From NCBI GenBank assembly GCA_027625915.1, contig JANTQA010000048.1, positions 620,001 to 684,000 on the forward strand: DNA of 64,000 nt, read 5' to 3'. Below are positions 41,263 to 54,286 of this stretch, piece by piece (the first letter of the stretch is position 1; each line of letters starts with the position of its first letter). A model generated the notes under the pieces. The model made no database searches, was not told where the DNA came from, and saw only the letters and a program-made list of their open reading frames with translations. The stretch is from Anaeramoeba flamelloides. Its lineage: Eukaryota; Metamonada; Anaeramoebidae. A program made the translations under genes and the position numbers.

Positions 41263-44200
41263 ATGATTTTTAAATTTTCAAACTCTTTGTTTTCTTTTTT
41301 TCGAGTTTTTTTTGCAGTCTTTTTGATTTTTCATTGTACACTACCTCAATTATCTTTGTCAACAAAAAGTAACCCAACTCAAGGCATAAGATCTCCAACC
41401 AAAACCCCAAAAATTGCTTATTTACAAAATTATTTTGCACACTTTTCAACCCAGTCTGATAGTTATACCATAGATCACACACCCGTCTGGGAACATGGGA
41501 TTACAGGTAACAATTGAAACAGCTCTTTTTTTCCTTTTTTTCTTTCTTTCTTTCTTTTCAATGATGCTACTGAAGAGAAAGGCTGCTTTTGCTTTAAATA
41601 GAACTGTTTCTGTTTTTCTCTCCAACAGTAATTTTGCAATTTTCAAATCTAAAAAAAAAAAACCACTGTTTCGTTGCTTTGAAAAACAGTAACCAAAGTT
41701 TTTCTTCAAATCACAAGATCTAAAACAAAAAAAATTAAGTTTTTTTTGTTTAAAAAACAAACTTGCAAAACAAAAAATCTTTAACAAAAAAAAAAGTGAA
41801 TTTGAAATAAAAATTTCTTTCGATCAACAAACATTACAACAAGAACCACAAACCACGATCAGAAAAAACACCAAAAAAAAAACATAGTTTTTACCATGCC
41901 TGCACGAACAAATGCCCAATTAAGAATTTCATAATTTATCTTCAAAACAACACAAAAATCAAATTTTTATTTTACATTGTTGTTTTCAAAAAGTGTGTTA
42001 TGAAAAATTTTGACAGTTGGAACTCCAAATTATCGAATTCTCTGTTTGAAGCAGTTTGAATAACACTTTCAAAAACTTTTGGAACTCACTTTTTGAAAAC
42101 AACCTTATTACAAACAACAAATATTTTTTTTGATCCAGACTCCTCTGTCAATCAACATCCCACAAAAATCAATTTGTTTTCGTAATATTTATCCCTATAA
42201 CCCGAAAATTAATGTATTTTTGGTGTGGTGTCTTGAGATCAATCAAACAGATTTGATTTTCTAATAAATGACTTGGAAAAAAAAAACAAAAGTAGAATTA
42301 GTTTTTGAAAAATAAGGTTTGAAAACAAACAATAAAAGATCCAAAATCAAAAGTAGAACCTAAATTTCTTGATTGGGGTGTTAAAATTTTACTTTTTTAA
42401 ACAAGCTTTATGACTGGTATTTGAATTTAACCTTGTAAAAAATTTTCATTTGTAATTCGACCCGCGATTGACGCATTTTGGAAAAATTACAATTTCCACA
42501 ATCTAAAAAAAATATCACAACCCATCAGCTAAATAACACACTAAACAAATCTGTTGATTAACCAGAAAAATGTTAAAAAGTTCAAATATAAAATGAAAAT
42601 AAAAAAATCTTTTGTTTTTTTCAATAAAGCGGATTTTCAGGAATTGAATAGGATCAAAACAGTTTTTGTGATAATAGGGAATCATATTCATCGCATAATT
42701 AATGAAGTGTAATAATTTCTTTTTTAAGTAATATCCTCAATATTAAAAATGTCTTCTTGGATTATTGTGAAACAAGATCTGTTTATCCATCAAAATCATT
42801 TCCGTTCACAGAACTTAACTCTTTTGTTAATTCAAACAAAAAACCATAATTGTCAATTGTTTTCTTTAACTAACCTTCAATCCAAAAAATCATTTTATGT
42901 TAGGAATTACACTTTATGAGAAAAAAAAACAAAGCAAATTCACTTGCAAGAAAAATACTTATTTTTTGTTTAGATAAACATTTATACCTTTGGTCTGTCT
43001 GTATCAACAAATACCAATATTTGAGGTTTTATATAATCAACAGCATTCAATTTTTTTAATTTTGTTTTTTAAGATTTCAAATCTTTGTTTATACTTTTTC
43101 ATTTTGGTTTGTTTCTGTTTACATTTGTAATTTGTTTTTTGAGGTTATTGTTACTTAATCTTGGGATTAACATAAAAAGGTTTGATTCAAAAACTATATG
43201 TTTTAATATATGGGGATAATTTTTTTAAAAAAAAAAAAATTTGTTTTAATGAATATAAACATCAAAATTTGATTAGAATATTGTTAAACCCAACTCTTGA
43301 TTTACTTTTTTGGTTCAATAAATCTTGAGAATCTTTTGCTAAAAATTGAAAAAAAAAATAAAATTTTTTCCAACGTTTTATTATTTTTCGTCATTAAAAT
43401 CAAAATAATTTAAATATTAGTCAAAAAAGGAGGAAATAGCTTCTTTTTTATCGAGAAATTCAAATAAATAAAGAAAACAATTTTATTTATTTGTAAAAAT
43501 GGAAATTGCATTTACTGTTGAGAGAAAAATGTTGGACACAGAAAAATGGTTGGACACCATTTTTAATTGGGAACATTACTGAAATTGAAAATCAAATCCT
43601 ATTGATAACTAGGTGACTTTTATATAAATCCAGGTTTAAAGGTGTTACAAGTTCATTAATCTGTGGTTTTGTGTAGAATACTCATTTGAATGGTTGATAA
43701 TTAAAGTAGATCATGCAATTTTAACAAAAATCCAAGTTTTAGTAAAGTTTACTATTAATTCTGAAAATGGTAATTTTTAAACTTGATTTAGATTATAAGA
43801 GATAAGGTTTTGAAAAAGTAGAATTACATTAATCGTTATTCTACTAAGTAGATTATTGTTATTTTCTTTAGTTATTTCACAAACGATTGAAATTAAAAAT
43901 CATTTTCAGTAATGTTCCCAATTAAAAATGCTGTCCAACCATTTTTCTGTGTCCAACATTTTTCTCTCAACTGTTAAATTTTTTTCTTGAAAAAAATACA
44001 ACTTTTTTTTCTCTGTACTAAGTGGAACACAGACCAAAACAAAACATTTTTCAAACCTAAATTGAAATTAAACGATTCTTTCTATGAATTGAGATAATAA
44101 ATTTCTCTTTTTTGTTATTTTCTTCAGTCAAAAAAAGATAAAATCTAACTACTACCAAACATTCAAGTTATCAATGGTTTTTTTCCATCATATATTTGTA

Positions 44201-47200
44201 TTTTTTCAAACCCACTTGGTAATAAATAATCTCAAAAAGTAAATCTCATTAATAAAAATGAGTACCAAATCCCTGATGTCTATTAAAGATTTAATTTTTT
44301 TAAAGCAAATTTCACTTCAAAAAAAAAAAGCAATTAAATACTGTTTTTCAGTCTTACTCTAAACTAAATAACTTTTCGTCCTTTAGAATTTGAAATTGAA
44401 ATGGTTGTTTTTCAAAAACAATTATTAAAAAACAAATAAATACCTTCTTACGTTTCGAAAAAATGTAGTATTTCAAGGTAAATCGTTTTTCAAAACAAAT
44501 TTTATATAGACAAATCTCTTATGATCAAAAATCAGCATACCTAAATTTTTTTAACCTTGTTAAATTCAAATCTCAAAAAGTAATCTTCATAGAATTCCAA
44601 ATTAATAGATTTTTAATTATTTTTTAAATCACAAAAAACAAAAATTGTTTCAGTTTATTTTCTTTGGTATTTTTTTTTTCTTTATTAGTTTATTGATCAA
44701 CAATTCCCATTCAATTTTTAATATTCAATATAAGAGTCAATATTATTTTTGGTGTCGATTACCGAAAATTAGAAAAAATAACAAATACCAAAATTGTAGC
44801 GAAAGACATATATTTCATCAAAATATTTCCCAAAAATGAAAAAAAAAAAATTAAGCACATTTTTTATAAAAAAGGAGGAAAGATAAAATTCAATAAAAAA
44901 CGGACAATATGATAACGATCCGAAACTAAATTTTAAACAATGAAAGCTATCAATAGGTTTTCCCTTCTTTTCAAAAATTTGCCAAGATTAAATCTCTTTA
45001 GAAAACTTTTTTTTGTACAAGATCAAAAAGAAAAAAATAATCACTAATTTTCATACCTGGAAAATATCCTATAAAATTGTGATACAAAAATTTTTATATC
45101 TTTCATTTATAGTGGTTAAATACTAAAAAAACAAATTGTATTCTTATTAATAATCAATAAATGGTAGTTAATAATTTTAGATATTTAAATAGTTTTAAAA
45201 CAATTGGATTTAATAAAGATATTTTGAAATAAATTCGATAAGCTTTTTTTAGAAATAGCCTATACATACAACCATCGAAAAATAATATTCTGTGAATATA
45301 TATAACCTCATATTTATTTTTAAATCATTTTAGTTTAAATAATTCTTTTTCCGGCAATTAATAAATTGGCATATTTAATTTTTAAATGAATGAATTTTAA
45401 TTTTTAAATCTTTCCAAATTATTATTGAAACCAAATTATACCAAAATTAAATATACTTTTTAATATTAATATATACCAAACAACACAAAACAAAAATGTG
45501 ACAATAGGACAAAATCAAGTTGTGGGTATTGGTGATACAGGAGTAGATACTCGACTTTGTATGTTTTATGACAATGATACTACGGGCTCCATTCCTTACG
45601 ATAAAGTGAATAAAACTGTACACCGAACTTTTAACGCCTATTATTTAAAAGGTGGTAAAAAAACAGATGTTGCTGAAGGGCATGGAACTTTCATTACTGC
45701 GACTGTTTTGGGAAATGCAATAAAAATAAATGAAAACGATATCACCGATATTTCAAAATATAACGGAATGGCACCAGATTCAAAATGTGCCTTTACTTCT
45801 TTGGAATCGGATGAAAATGGAGATATTGTTGTGCCTGAGGACATAGATTCTTACTTCCAAGATCATTATAATGCAGGTAAGAAAAGAAATTTCATCAAGA
45901 TTTTTTAATTTAAATCTATCAAATATTTAAAGATTACTTATTTTTAAAAGTTTATTTACAAGAAATCTTTTCATATCAATTAAATATTTGATATTTTTCG
46001 TTCTTTTGGATTAAACCACTTAAGTTTTAATTTAGAATCTTGACATTAAATAATAAATATAAAAAAATTAATTAAATTTTTAATTATTATTTTGACCTTC
46101 AAACAAATAAAAAAATAATAATAAATCATAATAATAGGTGCTAGAATACATTTAAATCCTTGGGTATATAAAGAATCAAACGAATATGATTCATTATGTA
46201 AAGAATTTGATCAATATTCATATGATAATAAAGTAAGTAAAACAACTTTATTTTTATTTTTTTTTTATTGAATTGAAAAGAGAAGTAATACCAAAATATA
46301 GAACCTCCTTTTTGCCAGAACCACTAAAATTTATTTAGTGATTTTTATCACCATTATAACTTTGAAAGTATAATAAATCAAAGGATGACTTTTCTTTAAA
46401 TAATTGGAAAAGACAAATAGAAAAGACTAAAAGAAATGCAAGAAATTATTTTTCTGGTTGAAAAAAGTAAAATGAAAAAAGAAAGAAAAAAGAAAAAGAA
46501 AAAACAAAAGTTGAAAAAGAAAAAAGAAAAAACAAACAAAAAATTGAAAAGAAAAAATAAAAAGAAAAAAGAATTTTTTTCAAAAAGGGTTTATAAGAAG
46601 CAATTCGTAAAATTATAAAAAAAAAAAAAAAAATCATATACTTCTATCAGATATTATTAAAGGATTAATCCTTTTTTCTCTTCTATCTTTATTACTTATT
46701 TATATCATAGGACTTTTTAATTATCGTGCCTGCAGGTAATTATGGAGAAGATGGATTTTTTTCCACAACCTCGCCATCAATTGCAAAAAATGTTCTTTCT
46801 GTTGGAGCTGCATTATCTTCATATAAATCATTTGAAACCTTAACTTTAAGAAAAGAATTATTAATTAGGATTGATAATGATACAATATATTCTGAGGGCT
46901 TTTTACAATCAGAAATTGGACCTTATATTTGGATGCAAAATGAATCAAAAATCATCTCAGAATTAGTTGAAACCGACCCTGAAAACGGGTGTAGTACAAT
47001 AGTTAATAATTGTACTGAGAAAATCGTTTTAGTTTTAAATGATGAACTTGTAAGTTTCTTTATATTTAATAATTAATTAAAGATTTGAAAAATACCAATA
47101 TTTATAAACATATTTTCTAATTAACCCATTTTAATTAAAATACAAAACTTTCAATCAAATATTCAAAACAATAAATAATCTTTAAATTTCTTGTTCAAAT

Positions 47201-50200
47201 TTGAATATTTGTTGAAAATTATTTTAAAAACGTGAATTATTTAAAAACTATTTTCACAAAATATTTTTATTATTTGATTAAACAAAAAAATTTTTTTAAT
47301 TAAAACAAATAAATTATTTTGATTATAAAAAATAAATTATTTTTATTATTTTTATTATTACAAAAAAAAAATTTTTTTTAGTGTGATCCACTTGATAAAA
47401 TTCAAAATGCACAAGATGCAGGTGCCTTGGCTATCATTGTTGTTCAGGGTTTGGGTGAAGATATTTTTGTTATGGAAACAGAACATAAAACGAGCATAAA
47501 CATTCCATCTATTATGGTTGATTACGATTTGGGAATGAAATTAAAAAATAATTTTTTAGAAACACAATTAGAACTATTTTCCAAAGTTGTTGATTATAAA
47601 AATGATAGTAATTTTCAAAACAATAATCTTGCAAATTTTTCTTCTTTAGGACCATCATCAGATGGTAGAATACACCCACTAATTATCGCACCGGGCGATG
47701 TACTATTTTCTTCAAAATCAAAAGGGCCAAAAGTCAATATGGATAGAAATTGTGATTTGACGGATACCATAGATAAAACTGGAACTTCAGTTTCATCTGC
47801 AATAATCGCTGGTTCGGCTATTCTTGTTAGACAATATTTCGTTGACGGATTTTACCCCACTGGATTTAAAGTAATTCTCTAACCCCCTTTTTTAATCCAA
47901 TCAATTCATTTTATCATTTTTTTTTTATTATAATATGCATACTGTTTCAAAATTAATAATTACATGATAAAGATATCAAAGTTTATCACTCATTTCATTG
48001 ATCTACAATCAGTTTGATTTTGTTTAAATTTCCTTGATAAATTATTTTTCAAAAAAAAAAAAATAGCAACCCATTTATCTTTTTCGAAAATTTAAATTTT
48101 GTTAGGATCATTTTATAAATGTTCAAACAATTTTTTTAATTTTTTTTCCAAAAAAACAAATATAAAATCAGAAGTGGTATAAGCCCCAATTAAAAATTTT
48201 TTATACACCAGAATTCATTTTTTGAAAAAAAAAATAATGGATTAAAGATAAATAACAAAAAAAATTATGAATAAATCATTACCATTTTAAATCTTTCATT
48301 TTAAACTTGAGAAATTTTTGGTTAATCGGGGTGCCAAGGGGTAGATATTCAAAATATTGAAGATAAAGAATTCAAATAGTTTAAAAATAAATCCATTGGA
48401 TAAAAAAAAAAAAAAATGGTGTATTTGTTATTTAGTAGATTACAAAAGTATTAACAATTAAAATTAAAAATTTTGAAGAAAATAGAAACAAAATTTAATG
48501 ATCTAAATTATTTTCAATAATATTTTTATTAAAAATTAGCTCAAGATAATTATCCTGGTTATTATTAGTTTATTAAAACTATATTATTAAAACTCACTTA
48601 TTTTATAAATTTTGAGAAAAAACTTAAAATTTAATTTACAAATTCCTTTTTTATAATTAAACAAAATTAATTATAATACAAATGCAAAAATCATTTGAAA
48701 TTGATAAATGATTTTTGAAGTTTTGGAAACAAATTAATTACTTTTTACATGTAAACTTCATAATAGCATTGCTGGGTTTTTTTTTTTTTTTTTTTTTTTT
48801 TCATTTATTTATTTAGAATTCAACAAACTCATTTTGTTTAATGATTAATTAAAAACAAACAAAAAAACATTATATATCTCTTCATAACAATACAAACATT
48901 TATTTTCTGTGTTTTTTTATTTTGAAAATATATTATCTTACAAAAATTAGTATACTCTAATTAAAAAAAACTTTATAAAATATCAAAAATGGATTAAAAC
49001 GTTAAATTATTTTTTTCTCTAATGAATTATGAAACAAAAAAAAAAAATAAAAAACAATAAATCTAAACTTCTGAAATTAAAATAATAACAAAATAATAGA
49101 ATTCGACAGATTCTTTAATACCTTCATCTGCTTTATTAAAAGCTATGATAATCAATTCTGCCCGTATTATGGATGGAAAGATCCAAGGTAGTGATGTTGA
49201 ATTATCACAATCCATTCCATCTATTCATCAGGGGTATGGGCACATTCAGTTAGATCAAGTATTATATTTTGGGAATAGTTCTGTTCAATCGCAACAACTA
49301 AGATCCTCTTATTTTAAAAACCAAATATTTAACCAAAATTTAAAATCCGACGAAGATAATTTTAATCTATTCATTTCTGATGACATTACGTTAGAAGATG
49401 CCCAAGGCACTTCCTTTTGTATTAATGTACAATCAACAGACATTCCTTTAAAAATTACATTAGTATGGACTGATCCACCCGGAGACGAGGAATTAACAAT
49501 ACAATTAGTTAATAATTTAGATCTTGTAGTTTTAGATCCAAATGGTAAATATATACTTGGAAATATGATTCTTAAGAACAAAAACAGTAATAACAACGAT
49601 GATGAAGAAATAAATTTCCAATATATTCCCGATGAATTAAATAATGTTGAACAAATATGGCTTAGAGAATGCGACAATGAAGATGAAGAATGCTCTTCAA
49701 GTGGAATTGAATATGTTAACACTGGTAAATATATTATCTCGATTATTGGAACAAAAATTACAACTGAATCACAAGCGTTTTCCTTAGTAATTACGGGCGA
49801 TTTTTCACTGGAATCGGATTGCGAACAAATATTGTGCCCAAACAATTGTGGGATAACAAAAACGGAAACAGATCCGGACACGGAAGCAGATCCTGAAAAA
49901 AAATGCGAATCGGGTATTTGTGTTTGTGACACAGCAATTTATCATGGCAATGATTGTGGTTTCCAATTGGAAGAATTGTTTTCTGAGCACCCATTGGCTG
50001 ATTATGTTCAAAAATACTCTTGGAATTTTTATAAATTTGAAGTTGAAAAGGATTATGATCCAGGTGACAATTCTGATCCCTTGATAATAACCGTTGAAAC
50101 AACAGACGAAGATTACACTAACTTGCCAAAATTGTATATCAAGCTTGATGAATTCCCAGGCTTGGCCGATTATGATAAAACCATAATCAACGAAGAAAAG

Positions 50201-50878
50201 CAAATACAGGAAATTAAAATAAAAACAGAAAGCATCGAGCCAGGTGGCATTTATTATATTGGGGTCTATGGCTTTTGCTGCCAAGACATCAACTATAACA
50301 TCGAAGTCACCTTTCATATTAAATCTGGGCTCTCTGATGCAGAAAAATGGGCAATTATTTTTGCAGGGTTTTTCATCCTCTTTTCCTTTTTAATCTTTGG
50401 TATTTGTTTAAAAATGAAAGATAGAGACCGTCAAAGTAGATCAAGATGTAATATGGACTGGAATGCTCCAAAGAAAATATTGTGCTGTTGTAATTGCTGT
50501 TGTGGCAGAAGGAGTTCCGCTTGGAAAAAGTATATTTCAACAAAAACAGTAATAACTTCAAAAATTCGAAAAAGAAAGAAAAACAATAATTTATCAACCA
50601 CAAAGTCAGAGAAAATTGACCATGGTAATTCACAGAGCGATATTGAATTAAACTTCGATAACCAGATTCATTATTCAAGTAATAATGAACAGTCAATTGT
50701 AAATAAGGATAGAATTGTCAATTCTAGTGATTATTCATCTCAGAATTTAGCAAAAAATTCTGATTCTTCGAAAACTTCCTTATCAGAAACACCCGTATCT
50801 TCTTCAGAAACTTCGGCAACATCCACTTCTTCAGACGACGATGAAAGAATTGAAATGGAATTTGATGATGAAGATTAA
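41263..50878 (+). CDS. Membrane-anchored subtilisin-like serine protease (S8)
   Basis: Six exons (41263-41506, 45508-45876, 46138-46232, 46711-47049, 47382-47870, 49100-50878) give 1,104 residues. Residues 1-30 form a signal peptide. The S8 catalytic triad is D91 in VVGIGDTGVD, H140 in EGHGTFIT, and S485 in TGTSVSSAI; N246 in PAGNYGEDG is the oxyanion Asn. A protease-associated-like insert (CDPLDKIQNAQDAGALAIIVVQG) starts at 350. After S485 come AMIINSARIM and GYGHIQLDQVL, typical of the C-terminal end of large S8 domains. The tail has a Cys-rich EGF-like segment (CEQILCPNNCG...CESGICVCD), a beta-rich region, one transmembrane helix (about 928-951) and a cytoplasmic part with a Cys cluster (CCCNCCCG, about 973), basic stretch and acidic end. 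It would be a secretory-pathway or surface enzyme. The pro-region is short, about 80 residues before D91. Confidence 0.9.
43515..43974. mobile_element. Tc1/mariner-like non-autonomous element with TGGACAC ends
   Basis: This ~460-bp element has ~75-bp inverted ends: C(T/A)GTTGAGAGAAAAATG, TTGGACACAGAAAAATGG, TTGGACA, then TTTTTAATTGGGAACATTAC. Both outer flanks are TTA or TAA, consistent with a TA target. The TGGACA segment within the ends is common in Tc1/mariner termini. The interior is non-coding. A short relative (TTTTTAATTGGGAACCTTGC) is present at about 4852. Confidence 0.78.
44662..45261 (-). mobile_element. Non-autonomous inverted-repeat element, family A, copy 3
   Basis: About 600 bp, aligning with copies at 3682-4262 and 22051-22642. 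The reverse-complemented right end is AGGCTATTTCTAAAAAAAGC; the left end is a T-rich version of GGTATTTCC. Interior marks (ATATTTCCCAAAAATGAAAA, AATAATCAATAAATGGTAGT) match copy 1. It is the most diverged copy. It sits ~250 bp upstream of subtilisin exon 2. Confidence 0.7.
45877..49099 (+). other. Introns 2-5 of the subtilisin gene
   Basis: Introns 45877-46137, 46233-46710, 47050-47381 and 47871-49099 all start GT and end AG (donors GTAAGA, GTAAGT, GTAAGT, GTAATT). Intron 3 has a purine-rich A/G tract (about 46470-46575) whose open frames are artefacts. Intron 5 is 1.2 kb, AT-rich, with a poly-T tract near 48778-48801; no element was identified in it. Confidence 0.8.
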
Positions 50879-53674
50879 AAAAAATTATTTTAAATAGTAA
50901 ATAATGAATTAATTATATTTATTTTTAATGTTTTCTTTTTTCGATTTTGTTTTTGTTTTTGTTTTTGTTTTTTTTTTTCATCTTTTTAATTTTGTTTTTA
51001 ATTTAAATTTGAAAATTATAAATATATAATGATATTAATTGAATTCAGTCATTATTCCAGAATTTTCAGATCATAATTTGAGGACATATTTTTAAAAGTA
51101 AACCCCATTACAAATATTTGGATACCACTCAAAATCAAAAAAAGGCAAAATAAAACTCAATATATTATATTTTTCCAAACTTAATATAAAACCACATTTA
51201 AGTTACCCAGTAATAATGTTTTTATAAATAATCATTTTCATTCAAATAAAAGAAAAAAATATAGAACGAAAAAAAAAAATTGGTATGTCTAATATAATGA
51301 AACGAGCGAAACAAAAAATGTATTGGTAAATTTGTTGAAATTTCGCCATCAATTGTTGATCGATCAAACGATAAGAAACATTTACAAATTGTATCTGATT
51401 TTTCTATTTAACAAAATCATCACTAGCCTTCCACCAACCATCGAAAAAAATTTCCAGATCTCACGAAAGAGATTAGGTAACTCGAAAAAAGGAAATGAAA
51501 ACAAAAACAAAAAAGACAAAAAATGAAATAGTTTATTAAAAACAAAAATTATTTCCAAATTGAATGTAAATTAGAGTATTGCTATTCTTTCAACAGTTTA
51601 AACTGTGTCCAAATTGTTTGGAATTTAGTTTAGAAAACAGAAAACAGAAAACAAAGCGAATTTATTTCATTGATCAAAATCTTTGAGAATAGGATTGATC
51701 GGTTTTTAAGAAAAAAACAAGTTTTTTTTGATTATACCCTTTGGTCACAATTTCAAAATTATTTTTAAAATAAAAAAAAAAAATGAAAAAATGTGGCTGA
51801 TATTTTTCGAGTATCAAAATTACTTATAAATTGAATGAAATTGGATTATTGTTATTCTTAAATCAAAATTATTTTACAAAAATAAACAATAATTTATCAT
51901 TTTGTAAATTAAAAGTTTCTATATGGTTTCTCTTATATTTAATAACCTTGTATTTTCAAATTTTAATCTTTTTTTTTATTATTTTTTTAAAAGTTATTTG
52001 TTTTTTATCTCACCAATCCAAATAATATGTTATTCTCCACTTCAAAATAAATCAATCAATATATTTTTATATTTACCCACTTATTTCATAATAGTTCTGA
52101 AATTGAATAGTTTTTACTATTGAAACTGTGATATGTATTTTCAAAAGTTGTTTTTCCTAACTACATAATAATGATTGTAATTTTTTTTGTTGAATTGTTT
52201 TATAAAAAAAAAATAATAATTTGCTCTCTATTAATAATTTCTATTGGTATTAAATAGATATTATAAACAGCTGTTAAATTTTAATAATCTTTTTGGTGAA
52301 AATTACTTGTAATTAACACCAATGAAATTGACCTTTTGAAACTTTATGATCAATTGGTATTTGAAAAGAGTTAGATAATTAATTTGGAAACTAAATTTAA
52401 TCACAACTGATTTAATATTTTATAATGATTTACTCAGAATATATTAAAAAAAAAAAAAAATAGGACAATTATTAATTTTTATATTTTTTAATTGAGATAT
52501 CCAGAACCATCAAAAGTGTATATAGGAAATCTCTATTTTTGGAGTTTTTTATAGGTGCACTCGGGTAAAAAAGAATGATTATTTTAATCATAAAATCTAT
52601 TTTTATCAATCAAAAAAAAAACTGCTAAATTTGAGATTTTATGTTTATACATGTTTTTCATGGCAAAGATTAACTGCCCTTAACAAATTTTGTTCTATTT
52701 AATATTAAAAGAAAATTCTTATGATTATTTTTATTTTTACTTTTTTTGGATTTTCTTTTTTTTTTTTTGATTAATGTTATGTTTTAATAAAAAGGTAGTA
52801 AAGAAAAAAAAGTATAGATAATGTTGTTTTTATTTGGGTAATAAAGTATTGTGTAAGGGAAATAAGGGTGGCAATTTGAATTTTCAAATATCTAATTGTA
52901 TATATTGGGATTAATTTTGGGTCGGATTAATTTGGTTCAATTAAGTTAATACACAAAACAAGTTGATATTATGGTGATGATATAGAAATTTTAGACATAT
53001 ACAAAATAAAAGGAAAGAGAAAATAACACATTCAATACACTATGAACAAAAAATAAATTTTTTTTAATTTATTTTTCAACTTTTTTTATTTTTTTTAATT
53101 CATTTTATTCATTCTATTTTTCTGATATTTGATTTAAATTAAAATTTTTGATTTTTATTTTTAAAAGAAAAACTATTCTTTGAATTATAATCCACATACA
53201 TTATACATTTAGTCCAGGTTTGGTATGATTTTTTATTGGAATGAAATTTGGATACTGATATATTTTTGTAAAAAGTTGAGTATATGTAAAAGAAAGACAA
53301 TATTGAAAAAAAAAAAATACTTAACTGAGTTCATATTAAGTACAATCTTGTTGAACAATTAAAATTATTTTCTTGTTATTTCAAGAGTTCATTTTATGAG
53401 ATATATCAACAGGTTTTTGATGTTTAAAGCTATTTTCCACTCAGATAATGATCTTGTTTTCAATCGATACAAATCTTTAACACAAGTTAATAATGGAAAA
53501 AATAATCCAATGGCAGTTTTATTTTCTCAATATCAGAATATATACTTTTTACAAAATATCAATTAACATTTAAAGTTGATTCTAATAAAAATTCACACTA
53601 ACCTTGGAAGAGCTATAATTAGGATAAAAAACATGAAATATATCTTTATTATCTAAGAAAAATGGGTGACACAG

Positions 53675-53813
53675 TTTTTCCAAGTCGACCAGAAAATTTT
53701 AAATGAAACACAATTGATTTTTCGATTCTTATTTTCCATTTTCAAAAAATTTGGAAATAAGAATAGAAAAATCAATTGTATTTTATTTAAAATTTTATGG
53801 TAGACTTGGAAAA
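53675..53813. repeat. Single hairpin with ~60-bp arms
   Basis: The left arm TTTTTCCAAGTCGACCAGAA and following bases pair with the right arm ending GGTAGACTTGGAAAA. The inner part pairs ACACAATTGATTTTTCGATT with AATAGAAAAATCAATTGTAT. The loop is only about 15 bases. Non-coding. Confidence 0.75.
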
Positions 53814-53876
53814 GCAGTAGTTTTTTTGAATTAACTATCTTAATAAACCATAATGAAATAATTTTTTTGATCGATA

Positions 53877-54114
53877 CTGATAAATTCAAATAAATATCTG
53901 AAAATTTTCACTTCATTTACCCTTTGTACGACTTCTTTTATACAGGCACGAGCTTTGAAGAAAACATTTTATTCTTTTAAATGTTAAAAAACTTTGTAAA
54001 ATTGGTTGTAATGGAAAAGTTTCTTTCTCTTAGGTTGTTTTATTTGTTGAGACACGAGATTACTAAATGGGAAATTGAACTAAAAACTTTATTAAATATA
54101 TTAGAATTTATCAG
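53877..54114. mobile_element. TA-flanked MITE, family B, copy 2
   Basis: A 238-bp element, ends CTGATAAATTC...GAATTTATCAG flanked by TA, aligned along its length with 4936-5167. The open frame 53981-54163 overlaps it and is not a gene. It lies about 170 bp downstream of the FPPS-like stop codon. Confidence 0.8.
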
Positions 54115-54286
54115 TATTGAAAATTTAGTTAAAAAAAAATTTGATATTTATGCAAAATGTTAATTAAGACTTTTTTGATTTTAAAAGTAACTTTGAATTT
54201 TTGAACCAATTGTTAATTTATCATTAAATATCTTTTTTTTGAAGAAAAACAAATATTAATTGCTAAAATAATTTATTTTTTTCTTA

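Larger units (their letters stand above)
41507..45507 (+). other. 4.0-kb intron 1 of the subtilisin gene
   Basis: Donor GTAACA and acceptor CAATAG; splicing joins WEHGIT to GQNQVVGIGDTG. It contains a short inverted repeat (TTGTTTTCAAAAAGTG at about 41981 with its inverse near 42095), a TA-flanked Tc1-like element (43515-43974) and a family A element (44662-45261). The open frames at 41495-41787 on both strands read low-complexity sequence at the start of the intron and are rejected. Confidence 0.82.
50879..54286. other. Intergenic region between the subtilisin and FPPS-like genes
   Basis: These 3.4 kb lie between convergent genes. A (TTTTTG)n tract is at about 50945-50975. A hairpin (53675-53813) and a TA-flanked MITE (53877-54114) are near the FPPS-like 3' end. 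Elsewhere I see only AT-rich sequence; the short open frames at 51323, 51831, 51923 and 53653 show no protein-like pattern. Confidence 0.55.

Noticed and set aside
45498-45507. ATG at 45498 as the start of the subtilisin
   Set aside because: It lies in the intron just before a CAATAG acceptor; using exon 41263-41506 gives a signal peptide and the conserved WEHGITGQNQ junction.
49309-50696. Four minus-strand open frames across the last subtilisin exon
   Set aside because: Shadow frames of a clearly conserved plus-strand exon.
51323-52123. Short plus-strand open frames in the intergenic region
   Set aside because: AT-run translations with no start context, splice sites or family pattern.
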